From Promicromonospora sp. MEB111 (GTDB lineage: Bacteria; Actinomycetota; Actinomycetes; Actinomycetales; Cellulomonadaceae): a DNA stretch of 64,000 nt. The stretch covers positions 310,001 to 374,000 of the forward strand of contig NZ_JARVSD010000008.1 in NCBI RefSeq assembly GCF_030209445.1, written 5' to 3'. Shown in pieces: positions 17,324 through 27,478 of this stretch. Every line of letters starts with the position of its first letter. The first letter of the stretch is position 1. Both the position numbers and the translations under genes were made by a program. The notes under the pieces are model-generated. The model was not told where the DNA came from. It saw nothing but the letters and a program-made list of their open reading frames with translations, and did no database searches.

Positions 17324-17665
17324 GTGACAACTTCCCCGCTGCCGCTGCTCGTGCCCCTGGGGTCAGCCGGGACGGCCGTCGAGGAGGACACCGAGGAGGC
17401 GCTCGCCTCCGGGATCGCCGACCCGTGGGTGACGATCGTCTGGAACGACCCGGTGAACCTCATGTCCTACGTGACGTACGTGTTCGAGAGCTACTTCGGG
17501 TACCCACGCGCCAAGGCGGAGCGGCTCATGACGCAGGTGCACAAGAACGGTCGCGCAGTCGTGTCCAGTGGTGGGCGCGAGCGCATGGAGGTGGATGTGC
17601 AAGCGATGCACGGGTACGGGTTGTGGGCGACGCTGCAGGAGTCGGGCGCGCGGGGAGCCGCATGA
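17324..17665 (+). CDS. clpS: ATP-dependent Clp protease adaptor ClpS
   Basis: 113 residues. ClpS delivers N-degron substrates to the ClpAP/ClpCP protease. The conserved core [15 protein letters not shown] (residues about 46-60) and the VHKNGRAVV helix are present. GTG at 17324 was chosen because TAGAGT (17311-17316) ends seven bases upstream, indicating a leaderless start. The stop overlaps DUF2017 (ATGA). Confidence 0.96.
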   Translation: MTTSPLPLLVPLGSAGTAVEEDTEEALASGIADPWVTIVWNDPVNLMSYVTYVFESYFGYPRAKAERLMTQVHKNGRAVVSSGGRERMEVDVQAMHGYGLWATLQESGARGAA

Positions 17666-18414
17666 CACCGTTCCGCGCCATGCGGCGGGGTTACGAGGCT
17701 CGGTTCGAACCGGTGGAGCGCGTCGTCCTCGCCAAGGTGGCCCGTGACGTCTCCGCGATGCTTCGCGAGGAGGCGGGCCTGGACCTGTTCGCCGACGGCG
17801 ACGACCCGGGGCCGTCGTCCCACCACGCGCCGGGCAAGGGGCAGGCCTGGGCCAACGGCCTCCTCGCGCCGGACGAGCTGACCGACGCCGACCTGGCCCG
17901 GCTCACGGGGGTGACCGGCGTGGGGCGCGTGCCCACGGACCCCGCGGCGCAGCGGCTCCTGCCGGACGCGAGCAAGGACGACGCGGACATCGCCGACGAG
18001 TTCCGCCGGCTCACGCAGAACGACGTGGCCCAGGCCAAGGTGGACCGGCTCGAGGCGTTCGCTGCGCTGCTCGACCTGCCGTCGGGCGAGGACGCCCCCG
18101 AGCCGCTGGGCCGGCACGGCGCGCCGCCGCCGGTGCGCGTGCCGCGCGAGGACGCCGAGCAGTTCGCCGGGGCGCTCACGGACGTGCGGCTGGTGATCGC
18201 CGAGCGGCTCGGCCTGAAGACCGACGACCAGGTCATGCAGCTCACCGACGAGATCATGTGGGACCGGCAGGCCGGCCGCGAGATCCCCGTGGCCACCGAC
18301 GGGCGGGCCGCCCGCCGGTTCTGGTCCGGGGTGTTCGTCGCGGCGGGCTATGCCCAGGAGACCCTCATGGACGTGATGCTCGCGGAGCTGCGCGGACGGC
18401 GGCCGCTGGCCTAG
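17662..18414 (+). CDS. DUF2017 family protein
   Basis: 250-residue protein of the DUF2017 family, almost always encoded directly after clpS in actinobacteria. It is mostly helical and soluble, with no catalytic motif I recognise. The ATGA overlap with clpS means translational coupling and suggests a role linked to ClpS or the Clp protease. Function unknown. Confidence 0.9.
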   Translation: MTPFRAMRRGYEARFEPVERVVLAKVARDVSAMLREEAGLDLFADGDDPGPSSHHAPGKGQAWANGLLAPDELTDADLARLTGVTGVGRVPTDPAAQRLLPDASKDDADIADEFRRLTQNDVAQAKVDRLEAFAALLDLPSGEDAPEPLGRHGAPPPVRVPREDAEQFAGALTDVRLVIAERLGLKTDDQVMQLTDEIMWDRQAGREIPVATDGRAARRFWSGVFVAAGYAQETLMDVMLAELRGRRPLA

Positions 18415-18429
18415 CGGCCGCGCGCCCGG

Positions 18430-19257
18430 TCAGAGCTCGTAGACGGTGCCCGGCTTCGCGATCTCCACCGGGCCCGCGTAGGAGCGGCGGGCCTCGGCCA
18501 GGGAGTCCTCCGGGTCGTTCCACACGGGCAGGTGCGTGAGCAGCAGCCGGCGGGCGCCGGCCTCGGTCGCGACCTGTCCGGCGCGGTGCCCCGTGAGATG
18601 GATCCCGCGCTCCACGGCGTCGTCGCGCCCCTCCAGGAAAGCCGCCTCGCTGAGCAGCAGGTCGGCGTCGCGCGCGAGCTCGACCACGGAGGTGCAGGCG
18701 TCGGTGTCGCCCGTGTAGGCGAGCGTCGTCGTGCCGCCGGACGCCGACGGGCCGGTGACCCGCACGCCGTACGTCTCGACCGGGTGGTAGACGCGGTACG
18801 GCTCGATGGTGAGCGGCCCGACCTCCACCAGCTTGTGCTCGGCCCACGACCGGAAGTCGAAGTCGTTCTCCATGGACTCGCCGTCGCTCAGCCCGTAGGA
18901 CAGGGCGACGTGCCGCTCCGCGGTCGACGGCCCGTAGACCGGCAGCGGCTTGTCCCGGCGCCCGGCCCGCAGCGACCCGTGCTCGGGGTGGTAGCGCAGG
19001 TAGACGTAGAGCCCCGCGAGGTCCGCGCAGTGGTCGGGGTGCAGGTGCGAGATCGACACCGCGTCGAGCGCGTGGGGGTCGACGTGCTGCTGCAGGGCGC
19101 CGAACGCGCCGTTGCCGAGGTCGAGCAGGACGTTCCAGTCGCGCGCCTCGTGGCCGGCCGCGGCCGACTCCGCCGCGGTGACCTGCACCAGGTACGACGA
19201 CGCGGGCGTCGCGGGGCCGGGGAACGAGCCGGAGACCCCCAGGGGGATGAGGCGCAT
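18430..19257 (-). CDS. MBL-fold metallo-hydrolase (RNase Z-like)
   Basis: 275-residue metallo-beta-lactamase-fold protein. The metal motif SHLHPDH (HxHxDH) is near residue 75, with the later YTGDTD Asp and LTHLP His completing a two-zinc site. It resembles the actinobacterial proteins next to murI that are often named ribonuclease Z-like or cyclic-nucleotide phosphodiesterase. The true substrate is unknown. The start codon overlaps the murI stop (ATGA), so it is the second gene of a murI operon. Confidence 0.9.
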   Translation of the reverse strand: MRLIPLGVSGSFPGPATPASSYLVQVTAAESAAAGHEARDWNVLLDLGNGAFGALQQHVDPHALDAVSISHLHPDHCADLAGLYVYLRYHPEHGSLRAGRRDKPLPVYGPSTAERHVALSYGLSDGESMENDFDFRSWAEHKLVEVGPLTIEPYRVYHPVETYGVRVTGPSASGGTTTLAYTGDTDACTSVVELARDADLLLSEAAFLEGRDDAVERGIHLTGHRAGQVATEAGARRLLLTHLPVWNDPEDSLAEARRSYAGPVEIAKPGTVYEL

Positions 19258-20060
19258 CAGACGGCCTCCACGAGGGACACCTCGGGGCCGAGGAACCGGC
19301 TGGCGAGCTGCCCGAAGGGCGCCGGGTCGCCGGTGGTCAGGAACCGGTGCACCGGGGCGCCGGCGTCGGGCGAGCGCTCCAGGTCGTGCGCCACGAGGGT
19401 GCGGTACACGTCCTTGGCGGTCTCGTCGGCGCTGGAGACCAGCGTGACGTCCTCGCCCATGACGTAGGAGATGGCGCCCGCGAGCAGCGGGTAGTGCGTG
19501 CAGCCCAGCACGAGCGTGTCGACGCCGGCCGCCTTGACCGGGTCGAGGTACTCGTGCGCGAACTTCTGCACCTCCGGGCCCGACGTGCGGCCCTCCTCGA
19601 CGAAGCGCACGAACTCGGGGCAGGCCTGGCTCGTGATCGTCAGTCCGGGGGTCACGTGGAAGGCGTCGTCGTACGCGCGCGACTGCACCGTGGTGCGCGT
19701 GCCGATGACGCCGATCCGGCCCGTCCGGGTGGCGGTCACCGCGGCCCGGGCCGCGGGCAGGATGACCTCGACCACGGGGATGCCGTGGCGCTGCTCGTAC
19801 CGCTCGCGCGCGTCGCGCATCATGGCCGACGACGCCGTGTTGCATGCGATGACCAGCATCTTCACGCCGTCCGCCACGAGCCGGTCCATGGCGTCCAGCG
19901 CCATGGCGCGCACGGCGGCGATCGGCTTGGGGCCGTACGGGCTGTTGGCGGTGTCGCCGAGGTAGCGGACCTGCTCGTTGGGTAGCTGGTCGAGGATGGC
20001 GCGCGCGACCGTGAGGCCGCCGAGGCCGGAGTCGAAGATCCCGATGGGCGCGTCGTTCAC
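19257..20060 (-). CDS. murI: glutamate racemase
   Basis: 267 residues. It interconverts L- and D-glutamate for peptidoglycan synthesis. The two catalytic cysteines are in ACNTAS (Cys73) and GCTHYPL (near 184), and FDSGLGG opens the protein. It starts with GTG at 20060. TAGGCT (minus strand, at 20068-20073) ends seven bases upstream, so the mRNA is probably leaderless. It is divergent from rph with 143 bases between the starts. Confidence 0.97.
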   Translation of the reverse strand: MNDAPIGIFDSGLGGLTVARAILDQLPNEQVRYLGDTANSPYGPKPIAAVRAMALDAMDRLVADGVKMLVIACNTASSAMMRDARERYEQRHGIPVVEVILPAARAAVTATRTGRIGVIGTRTTVQSRAYDDAFHVTPGLTITSQACPEFVRFVEEGRTSGPEVQKFAHEYLDPVKAAGVDTLVLGCTHYPLLAGAISYVMGEDVTLVSSADETAKDVYRTLVAHDLERSPDAGAPVHRFLTTGDPAPFGQLASRFLGPEVSLVEAV

Positions 20061-20203
20061 GGGGTGAAGCCTAGCGACGACATCGTGTCGGAACCGTTAC
20101 CGGCGCCACGCCCAGTGCGTGACGCGCGACACGTTCCGGCAGGTCAGCGGGTTGCTTTCCGCACGGCGAAATGATCGCCGCCCGCACCACCTAGGCTGGG
20201 CGC

Positions 20204-20959
20204 ATGACCTCCAGCACCGACCAGATCGTGCGCGCCGACGGGCGCGCCACCGACCAGCTCCGCCCCGTGAAGATCACCCGGGGATGGCTCGACGAGGCCG
20301 AGGGTTCGGTGCTCGTGGAGTTCGGGCGCACGCGCGTGCTGTGCGTCGCCTCGTTCACCGAGGGTGTGCCGCGCTGGCGCAAGGGCTCGGGCGAGGGCTG
20401 GGTCACCGCCGAGTACGCGATGCTGCCGCGCGCCACCAACGAGCGCAGCCAGCGTGAGTCCGTGAAGGGCAAGATCGGCGGGCGCACGCACGAGATCTCG
20501 CGCCTGATCGGCCGCTCGCTGCGCGCCGTCGTCGACATGAGCGCGCTGGGGGAGAACTCCATCGTGCTGGACTGCGACGTGCTCCAGGCCGACGGCGGCA
20601 CCCGCACCGCCGCGATCACCGGCGCGTACGTGGCCCTCGCCGACGCCATCGCGTGGGGCCGCCGGCACGGGCACATCAAGGGCGGCAAGCAGGTGCTCTC
20701 CGACTCGGTCGCCGCCGTCTCGGTGGGCATCATCGACGGCACCCCGATGCTCGACCTGCCCTACGTCGAGGACGTGCGCGCCGAGACGGACATGAACGTG
20801 GTGGTCACGGGCGGCGGCAAGTTCATCGAGGTGCAGGGCACCGCGGAGCACGCGCCGTTCGACCGCGCCGAGCTCGACGCCCTGCTCGACCTCGCGGTGG
20901 GCGGCACGGCCGAGCTCGCCAGGATCCAGCAGGACGCCCTCGGGCAGGAGCTCGCGTGA
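20204..20959 (+). CDS. rph: ribonuclease PH
   Basis: 251-residue RNase PH, a phosphorolytic 3'-5' exonuclease that trims tRNA 3' ends. The N-terminal R-D-G...LRPVKI motif, the [10 protein letters not shown] segment with phosphate-binding arginines and the [16 protein letters not shown] core are intact. TAGGCT (20192-20197) ends six bases before ATG, so the start is leaderless. It is followed by rdgB with a four-base overlap. Confidence 0.97.
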   Translation: MTSSTDQIVRADGRATDQLRPVKITRGWLDEAEGSVLVEFGRTRVLCVASFTEGVPRWRKGSGEGWVTAEYAMLPRATNERSQRESVKGKIGGRTHEISRLIGRSLRAVVDMSALGENSIVLDCDVLQADGGTRTAAITGAYVALADAIAWGRRHGHIKGGKQVLSDSVAAVSVGIIDGTPMLDLPYVEDVRAETDMNVVVTGGGKFIEVQGTAEHAPFDRAELDALLDLAVGGTAELARIQQDALGQELA

Positions 20960-21567
20960 CCGCGCGGATCGTCCTCGCCACGCACAACGCCAAGAAGGTC
21001 GTCGAGCTGCGCGTGATCCTCGCCGCGGCCGGCCTCGACCTGCCCGACGGCGAGCTGGTCACCTCGGGCGAGGTCGGCGCGCCGGAACCCGTGGAGGACG
21101 GCGTGACGTTCGCCGAGAACGCCCTCATCAAGGCGCGCGCCGTGTGCGCGGCGACCGGCCTGCCCGCCGTCGCCGACGACTCGGGCCTGGCCGTGGACGT
21201 GCTCGGCGGGGCGCCCGGCATCTTCTCGGCCCGCTGGGCCGGCAAGCACGGCGACGACCTCGCCAACCTGGAGCTGCTGCTCGGCCAGCTCGGCGACGTG
21301 CGCACCGAGCACCGCCAGGCCGGCTTCGTGTGCGCCGCCGCGCTGGTCACGCCCGACGGGCGCGAGGAGGTGCGGCTCGGCGAGATGCGCGGCGTGCTCG
21401 CCACGGCGCCGCGGGGGACCAACGGGTTCGGCTACGACCCGATCCTGGTCGTGGACGAGGTACGGACCGCCGCGGAGCTGTCCGCGGACGAGAAGAACGC
21501 GATCTCCCACCGCGGCAAGGCGTTCCGGGCGCTGGCGCCGGTGGTCGTCGAGGTGCTGGGCGCCTAG
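20956..21567 (+). CDS. rdgB: RdgB/HAM1 dITP/XTP pyrophosphatase
   Basis: 203 residues. It hydrolyses non-canonical purine triphosphates (dITP, XTP) to keep them out of nucleic acids. THNAKK at the N-terminus, VADDSGL and [10 protein letters not shown] are the family motifs. The GTG start overlaps the rph stop (GTGA). Its stop overlaps that of the convergent DUF3054 gene. Confidence 0.96.
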   Translation: MTARIVLATHNAKKVVELRVILAAAGLDLPDGELVTSGEVGAPEPVEDGVTFAENALIKARAVCAATGLPAVADDSGLAVDVLGGAPGIFSARWAGKHGDDLANLELLLGQLGDVRTEHRQAGFVCAAALVTPDGREEVRLGEMRGVLATAPRGTNGFGYDPILVVDEVRTAAELSADEKNAISHRGKAFRALAPVVVEVLGA

Positions 21568-21962
21568 CTCGCCGCCGCGCGGGCCTGGCCGCGGCGGATC
21601 CCCGCCACCAGGCCGCGCCAGCCGAGCATCGTGATCGCCAGGAAGATCGCGGTGACCAGGGCGAACGACCATGCCAGCCCGCCGCCGGCGAGGCCGCGCA
21701 GCGCCAGGCCGCCGAGCACGGTGACGGCCCAGATGATCACGCCGGTGGGCCAGACGCGGGCCGGGTCGCGCCAGGCGCGGCTCACGGCCCAGCCGATGGC
21801 GGCGGCCAGCGCGAAGGGCCACACCACGCGGCCCAGGGCGGCGACCAGCGACCCGTCGTGCGACGCGATGCCGACGACCGTGAAGACGAGGACCGCGACG
21901 GCGTCGGCCACGAGGGCGGGCCAGAACGGCGAGGTGCGGGAGGCGGGGGCAGTGGTGCTCAC
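21564..21962 (-). CDS. DUF3054 membrane protein
   Basis: 132-residue integral membrane protein with about four transmembrane segments, DUF3054 family, function unknown. GTG at 21962 is used; TACCCT (minus strand, at 21969-21974) ends six bases upstream, so it is a leaderless start. It ends across the rdgB stop by four bases. Confidence 0.88.
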   Translation of the reverse strand: MSTTAPASRTSPFWPALVADAVAVLVFTVVGIASHDGSLVAALGRVVWPFALAAAIGWAVSRAWRDPARVWPTGVIIWAVTVLGGLALRGLAGGGLAWSFALVTAIFLAITMLGWRGLVAGIRRGQARAAAS

Positions 21963-21996
21963 GGGTCGAGGGTAGTCCGCCGGCGACGCCGCCCGT

Positions 21997-22012
21997 GTTC
22001 GGTACCCCGAAC
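21997..22012. promoter_or_regulatory. inverted repeat GTTCGG-N4-CCGAAC upstream of the secreted protease
   Basis: A perfect 6+6 inverted repeat lies in the 175-base gap between the DUF3054 and protease genes. The gap also has an unusually A/T-rich patch (22036-22062) with TCCCGGA on both sides, where the protease promoter probably lies. An operator is possible but not shown. Confidence 0.35.
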
Positions 22013-22137
22013 CCTGTCAGGCGGGTGTCCCGGAGAAAATTTACATCCCGGACATAAGCGCCTCTTGCGGCCGAATCACCCAGGCCGGAGGATCACACGG
22101 CCGCCACTCCGGCGGCGAGCGTGATCAAGGAGGCAGC

Positions 22138-23139
22138 ATGCGCAGCAACCTCTCCCGCACCCTGCTCGGTGGTCTGGCCGCCCTGGCACTCGGCGGCAGC
22201 GTGGCCGTCGCGTTCGGTGCACCGTCGCAGGCCAGCGAGGCCACCGGCGACATCGCGGTACACAGTGCGGCGACCACCCGGGCGGCCCAGGACAGGGTGA
22301 CCGACTACTGGACCCCGCAGCGGATGCGCGACGCCGTGCCCGCGGACGTGCTGGTGGCAGGCAAGGACAAGTCCTCGGCCGGCGACGCCGTGGCGGTGGG
22401 CAGCCCGACCGTCGTCCCGCAGGCCGCCGCCAAGCCGGCCCCGTCCGCGGCGTTCGTGGGCGGCTACTACTCGGGTGGCGGTGAGGTGGTCGACACCACC
22501 GGCAAGGTGTTCTTCACGCTCGGCGGCGTGAACTACGTCTGCTCGGGCAGCGCCGTGAGCTCCGGGAACAAGGACGTCGTGCTCACCGCCGGCCACTGCG
22601 TCAACGAGGGCCCCGGGGCGTTCGCCACGAACTGGGCGTTCGTCCCCGCCTATGACGACGGCGCCCGGCCCTACGGGACGTTCACCGCACGCCAGCTCAC
22701 CACCACCACGCAGTGGCAGAACAGCGGCGACTTCGACTACGACGTCGCGTTCGCGGTGCTCAACACGCTCGACGGCGCCCATCTGACCGATGTCGTGGGC
22801 GGCCAGGCGATCGGCTTCAACCAGGCCCGCGGCCAGTACATGTACTCGTTCGGGTACCCGGCGGCCAACCCGTACGACGGCTCGGACATCGCGTGGTGCC
22901 ACGGCACCGTCGTGCAGGACACGTTCGGCGGCAGCTCCGACCAGGGTCTGGACTGCAACCTGACCGGTGGCTCGTCCGGCGGCCCCTGGTTCGTCAACTA
23001 CTCCGAGTCCACCGGCGTGGGCGTGCTCAACTCGGTGAACTCGTTCAAGTACCGGGGCGGCAGCATGCGCAACTACATGTTCGGCCCGTACCTGGGCGAC
23101 GTCGCACAGACGCTGTACAGCTCGGCCGCGTCGCTCTGA
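22138..23139 (+). CDS. secreted trypsin-like serine peptidase
   Basis: 333-residue extracellular S1-fold protease. A Sec signal peptide (residues 1-32) and a propeptide-like region to about residue 105 precede the catalytic domain. The triad is visible: His in TAGHC, Asp in FDYDVAF, Ser in GGSSGGPW. The usual V-I-G-G zymogen activation site is replaced by a loose GGYYSGGG region, as in V8/glutamyl-endopeptidase-like actinobacterial proteases. AAGGAGG (22125-22131) is a strong ribosome-binding site. It is followed by a hairpin terminator. The specificity cannot be read. Confidence 0.92.
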   Translation: MRSNLSRTLLGGLAALALGGSVAVAFGAPSQASEATGDIAVHSAATTRAAQDRVTDYWTPQRMRDAVPADVLVAGKDKSSAGDAVAVGSPTVVPQAAAKPAPSAAFVGGYYSGGGEVVDTTGKVFFTLGGVNYVCSGSAVSSGNKDVVLTAGHCVNEGPGAFATNWAFVPAYDDGARPYGTFTARQLTTTTQWQNSGDFDYDVAFAVLNTLDGAHLTDVVGGQAIGFNQARGQYMYSFGYPAANPYDGSDIAWCHGTVVQDTFGGSSDQGLDCNLTGGSSGGPWFVNYSESTGVGVLNSVNSFKYRGGSMRNYMFGPYLGDVAQTLYSSAASL

Positions 23140-23156
23140 CGCGTCGCGCCCTTCCA

Positions 23157-23191
23157 GGGCCCGCGGCTCCTCACCCCGGTGCCGCGGGCCC
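23157..23191 (+). terminator. hairpin terminator after the secreted protease
   Basis: GGGCCCGCGGC (23157-23167) pairs perfectly with GCCGCGGGCCC (23181-23191), with a 13-base loop. There is no T-run. It sits 18 bases after the protease stop and before the ABC-F promoter TAGGCT at 23222-23227. Confidence 0.6.
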
Positions 23192-23233
23192 GCTCGACTT
23201 CGGGCCCCGGCGGGGTCCCCGTAGGCTGGGCGG

Positions 23234-24865
<1,632 letters not shown>

Positions 24866-24868
24866 CCC

Positions 24869-25438
24869 CTACGGCAGCCGGCCCACGTGGGCCATCGCCT
24901 GCTTGATCAGCATGCCCTGGCCGTTCATCATCTCGGCCTGGACGTCGTCGGCGCAGGCTTCCTCCGGCGTGAGCCAGGCGAGGTCGAGCGCGTTCTGCTG
25001 CGGGCGGCAGTCGCCGGTGACGGGCACCACGTACGCGAGCGAGACGGCGTGCTGGCGCGGGTCGTGGAACGCGGTGATCCCCGGCGTGGGGAAGTACTCG
25101 GCGACGGTGAACGGCTGCGGCGACGGCGGCACCTGCGGCAGCGCGACGGGGCCGAGGTCCTTCTCGATGTGCCGCAGCAGGGCGTCCCGGAGGCGCTCGT
25201 GGTACATGACGCGCCCGGAGACCAGGGCGCGCGTCATCGCACCTTGCGGGTTCACCCGGAGCAGCAGCCCGACGGCGACCACGTCACCCGAGTCGTCGAC
25301 CCGCACCGGCACGGCGTCGACGTACACGAGGGGGAGCTGCGCGCGTACGACGGCGAGGTCCTCGTCGGTCATCCAGCCCGACACCGGGGCGGGCTCGCGG
25401 TAGAAATCGTCGGCTGGGTAGTCGGCAGTGTCCGTCAC
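24869..25438 (-). CDS. NUDIX-like DUF4916 protein
   Basis: 189-residue actinobacterial protein of the DUF4916 group, which has a NUDIX-like fold. The canonical NUDIX box GX5EX7REUXEE is not visible, so hydrolase activity is doubtful. GTG at 25438 is used; TAGAAC (minus strand, 25445-25450) ends six bases upstream. It converges with the ABC-F gene with three bases between the stops. Role unknown. Confidence 0.83.
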   Translation of the reverse strand: MTDTADYPADDFYREPAPVSGWMTDEDLAVVRAQLPLVYVDAVPVRVDDSGDVVAVGLLLRVNPQGAMTRALVSGRVMYHERLRDALLRHIEKDLGPVALPQVPPSPQPFTVAEYFPTPGITAFHDPRQHAVSLAYVVPVTGDCRPQQNALDLAWLTPEEACADDVQAEMMNGQGMLIKQAMAHVGRLP

Positions 25439-25532
25439 GGGTCCGTTCTACCAGTTCGGGCGTTGCGGTGCCTGACCCCGCGCCGCCCGATCGGTGCCGG
25501 GATGTGACACGGATCGCCCCGCCGCCGCTCCT

Positions 25533-25560
25533 GGAATAGCAGAGGGCAGGGCTGTGCTTC
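25533..25560 (+). promoter_or_regulatory. possible SigR/SigH-type promoter of trxA
   Basis: GGAAT (25533-25537), followed 18 bases later by GCTT, loosely resembles the GGAAT-N18/19-GTT promoters that disulfide-stress sigma factors use for thioredoxin genes. The -10 match is imperfect, so this is only a suggestion. Confidence 0.25.
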
Positions 25561-25593
25561 ACCTGGTAGACGCCCAACGAAAGGAAGCGTGAC

Positions 25594-25959
25594 ATGGCAA
25601 CTGTCGACATCACCGACGCCACGTTCGAGAAGACCGTCAGCGACAACGGGATCGTCCTCGTGGACTTCTGGGCCACCTGGTGCCCGCCGTGCAAGATGTT
25701 CGGACCCGTCTTCGAGGCCTCCTCGGACAAGAACGACGACATCGTGCACGCCAAGATCGACACCGACGCGAACCCGGGTATCTCGGCCGCGGCGCAGGTG
25801 ACGTCCATCCCCACGCTCATGGCGTTCCGTGACGGCGTGCTCGTGTTCCGCCAGGCGGGCGCGCTGCCGGCCAAGGGCCTCGCCGAGGTCGTCGAGGCTG
25901 TGCGCGGGCTCGACATGGACGTGGTCCGCAAGGACATCGCCGCGCAGCAGCAGAACTGA
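25594..25959 (+). CDS. trxA: thioredoxin
   Basis: 121-residue cytoplasmic thioredoxin, a general disulfide reductase. The active site is WCPPCK, with Pro in place of the classic Gly (WCGPC), as in several actinobacterial thioredoxins. The cis-proline is in TSIPT. The ribosome-binding site AAAGGAAG lies at 25580-25587. It faces the DsbA-like gene convergently, with a hairpin between them. Confidence 0.95.
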   Translation: MATVDITDATFEKTVSDNGIVLVDFWATWCPPCKMFGPVFEASSDKNDDIVHAKIDTDANPGISAAAQVTSIPTLMAFRDGVLVFRQAGALPAKGLAEVVEAVRGLDMDVVRKDIAAQQQN

Positions 25960-25963
25960 CGCG

Positions 25964-25990
25964 GCGGGCGGGCCGGGGCGGCCCGCCCGC
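25964..25990. terminator. bidirectional hairpin between trxA and DsbA-like gene
   Basis: GCGGGCGGGCC (25964-25974) and GGCCCGCCCGC (25980-25990) form a perfect 11-bp stem with a 5-base loop in the 38-base gap between convergent genes. There is no T-run. Confidence 0.65.
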
Positions 25991-25997
25991 GGTGCGG

Positions 25998-26762
25998 CTA
26001 CCGGCCGAGCGCCGTCTCGACGGCCCCGACGAGGTCGGCGGGGCTCCGGGTCTCCAGCCTCTCGCCGTCCAGGAAGAACGTCGGGGTGCCGCTGACACCG
26101 AGCGCGCGGCCCTCGTCGAAGTCGTACTGGACGCGTTCCGACGTCGCCGGGTCGGCCACGGCGGCGTCGTACCGGTCCAGGTCGAGGCCGAGGTCCCGGG
26201 CGAAGCCCCGGAAGACCTCGGCCTGGGACTGCTGGACCTCGCCCCACTCGGCCTGCGACTCGTACATCCGCTGGTACATGGGCTCCAGCGCGCCCTGCGC
26301 GGCGGCGGCCTCGACCGCGACGGCGGCGTTGGCCGAGTTGGCGTGCGCGGGGATCGGGAAGTACCGGAGCACCACGGTCAGCTCCTCGCCGTACTGCTCC
26401 TTGAGCTGCTCGACGGTGGGGTAGTAGGCGCGGCACACCTCGCACTCGAAGTCGAGGAACTCGACGAGCACCGCCTGCTCGTCGTCGGCCTGGTGCAGCA
26501 CGTGGCTGTTCTCGCGCACGACCTGGGCGTCCCCGGCCGGGGCGTCGGGGCGGGAGCTCAGGATGAACCCGACCAGCAGCGCGACCAGGCCGAGCACCCC
26601 GGCCAGGAGGACGAGCTGCAGCACGAGTCGGGGCGTGAGCCGGCGGGCGGCGGCCGGACGCCTGGCGGCGGGGCTCTTGGTGGCCGGGCTCTTGGAGGTG
26701 GGTCGCGGAGACGTCGATCGCTGGGTGGTGGAGCGGTTGGGGGCAGGGCGCTTCGTGGTCAC
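25998..26762 (-). CDS. membrane-anchored DsbA/BdbD-like thiol-disulfide oxidoreductase
   Basis: 254 residues. A basic Ser/Thr/Pro/Ala-rich cytoplasmic head (residues 1-43) is followed by one transmembrane segment (about 44-66) and an extracellular thioredoxin-fold domain. The redox motif is CEVC in FECEVCRAYY, and the cis-proline is in SGTPTF. Such proteins form or isomerise disulfides outside the membrane. GTG at 26762 follows GAAGGA. The secreted protein gene upstream on the same strand may be co-transcribed. Confidence 0.88.
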   Translation of the reverse strand: MTTKRPAPNRSTTQRSTSPRPTSKSPATKSPAARRPAAARRLTPRLVLQLVLLAGVLGLVALLVGFILSSRPDAPAGDAQVVRENSHVLHQADDEQAVLVEFLDFECEVCRAYYPTVEQLKEQYGEELTVVLRYFPIPAHANSANAAVAVEAAAAQGALEPMYQRMYESQAEWGEVQQSQAEVFRGFARDLGLDLDRYDAAVADPATSERVQYDFDEGRALGVSGTPTFFLDGERLETRSPADLVGAVETALGR

Positions 26763-26860
26763 GGGTGGTCCTTCACGGGTAGGCGGGGCGCGGCGGCGGC
26801 CGGGTCGGGCCCGGCGGCCGGTGCTGGTGGGCGGACGGCGGTGTCCGCCGGACGCCCGGC

Positions 26861-27298
26861 CTACGTGCGGCTGATGCCCCAGAGCAGCGGGTCGTGCCCG
26901 AGTGCGTGCGCCAGCGTGTGGGCTCGTGCCGCACGGTTCCCCGCGGTGATCGGTGCCGGCGCCGTGACCCGGTAGGACGGCGGGCAGACGGCCGGTTCGG
27001 TCCCGGCGCCGAGCGGTGCGCGCAGGCTCAGCAGACCCAGCGCCTCGGCGCCGTGCCGTGACCCGTGGGCCGGGCAGTCGTCCGCGGCCGGGACGACGCG
27101 GTCCCGGGCGGTGCCTTCTGATGCGTCGTGGTCCGGGACGTCGACATGGTGCTGCACCACGGCCGCCGCCGGGGCCGCGCTCGCCGTGGTCACGCCCAGG
27201 GTGGTGACGCCCAGCAGCCCGGCCAGCGCGAGCAGCAGCACCACGAGCGCGGACCGCGGGGCGGTCGCGCTCGATCCTGGCCGGGGCGAGAGGGTCAT
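26861..27298 (-). CDS. hypothetical secreted or membrane-anchored protein
   Basis: 145 residues with an N-terminal hydrophobic signal (residues about 16-42, ending ASAAPA). The rest is a low-complexity His/Asp/Ala/Pro-rich mature part. There are two Cys (DDCPAH and VCPPSY). I recognise no family. The many His and Asp could bind metal, but this is speculation. ATG at 27298 is used; TACGAT lies nine bases upstream. It lies between tRNA-Leu and the DsbA-like gene on the same strand, with 98 bases to the latter. Confidence 0.6.
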   Translation of the reverse strand: MTLSPRPGSSATAPRSALVVLLLALAGLLGVTTLGVTTASAAPAAAVVQHHVDVPDHDASEGTARDRVVPAADDCPAHGSRHGAEALGLLSLRAPLGAGTEPAVCPPSYRVTAPAPITAGNRAARAHTLAHALGHDPLLWGISRT

Positions 27299-27326
27299 GT
27301 CGGGGCGATCGTAGACGAACCGCCCG

Positions 27327-27345
27327 GCCTTCGGGGGCCGAAGGC
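27327..27345 (-). terminator. hairpin after tRNA-Leu
   Basis: GCCTTCGG (27327-27334) and CCGAAGGC (27338-27345) form an 8-bp stem 17 bases downstream of the tRNA-Leu 3' end on the minus strand. It probably ends the tRNA transcript. Confidence 0.5.
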
Positions 27346-27361
27346 GCCAGTGCGCCGAGGG

Positions 27362-27443
27362 TGCGCGAGGCGGGACTCGAACCCGCACGTCCGAGGACAC
27401 CAGGACCTAAACCTGGCGCGGCTGCCAATTACGCCACTCGCGC
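27362..27443 (-). tRNA. tRNA-Leu (anticodon UAG)
   Basis: On the minus strand the acceptor arm GCGCGAG pairs with CTCGCGC, and the anticodon stem CCAGG/CCTGG encloses loop TTTAGGT with anticodon TAG, which reads leucine CUA. A long variable arm of class II tRNAs is present between the anticodon and T arms. The T arm holds GGTTCGAGT. CCA is not encoded (the 3' end reads ACCC). Confidence 0.96.
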
Positions 27444-27478
27444 GCGGCGCTCAGTCTACGGCCAGGTGAGCGTGCAGG

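Noticed and set aside
24869-25438. Active NUDIX hydrolase
   Set aside because: The NUDIX box residues are not present in order, so only a NUDIX-like fold is claimed.
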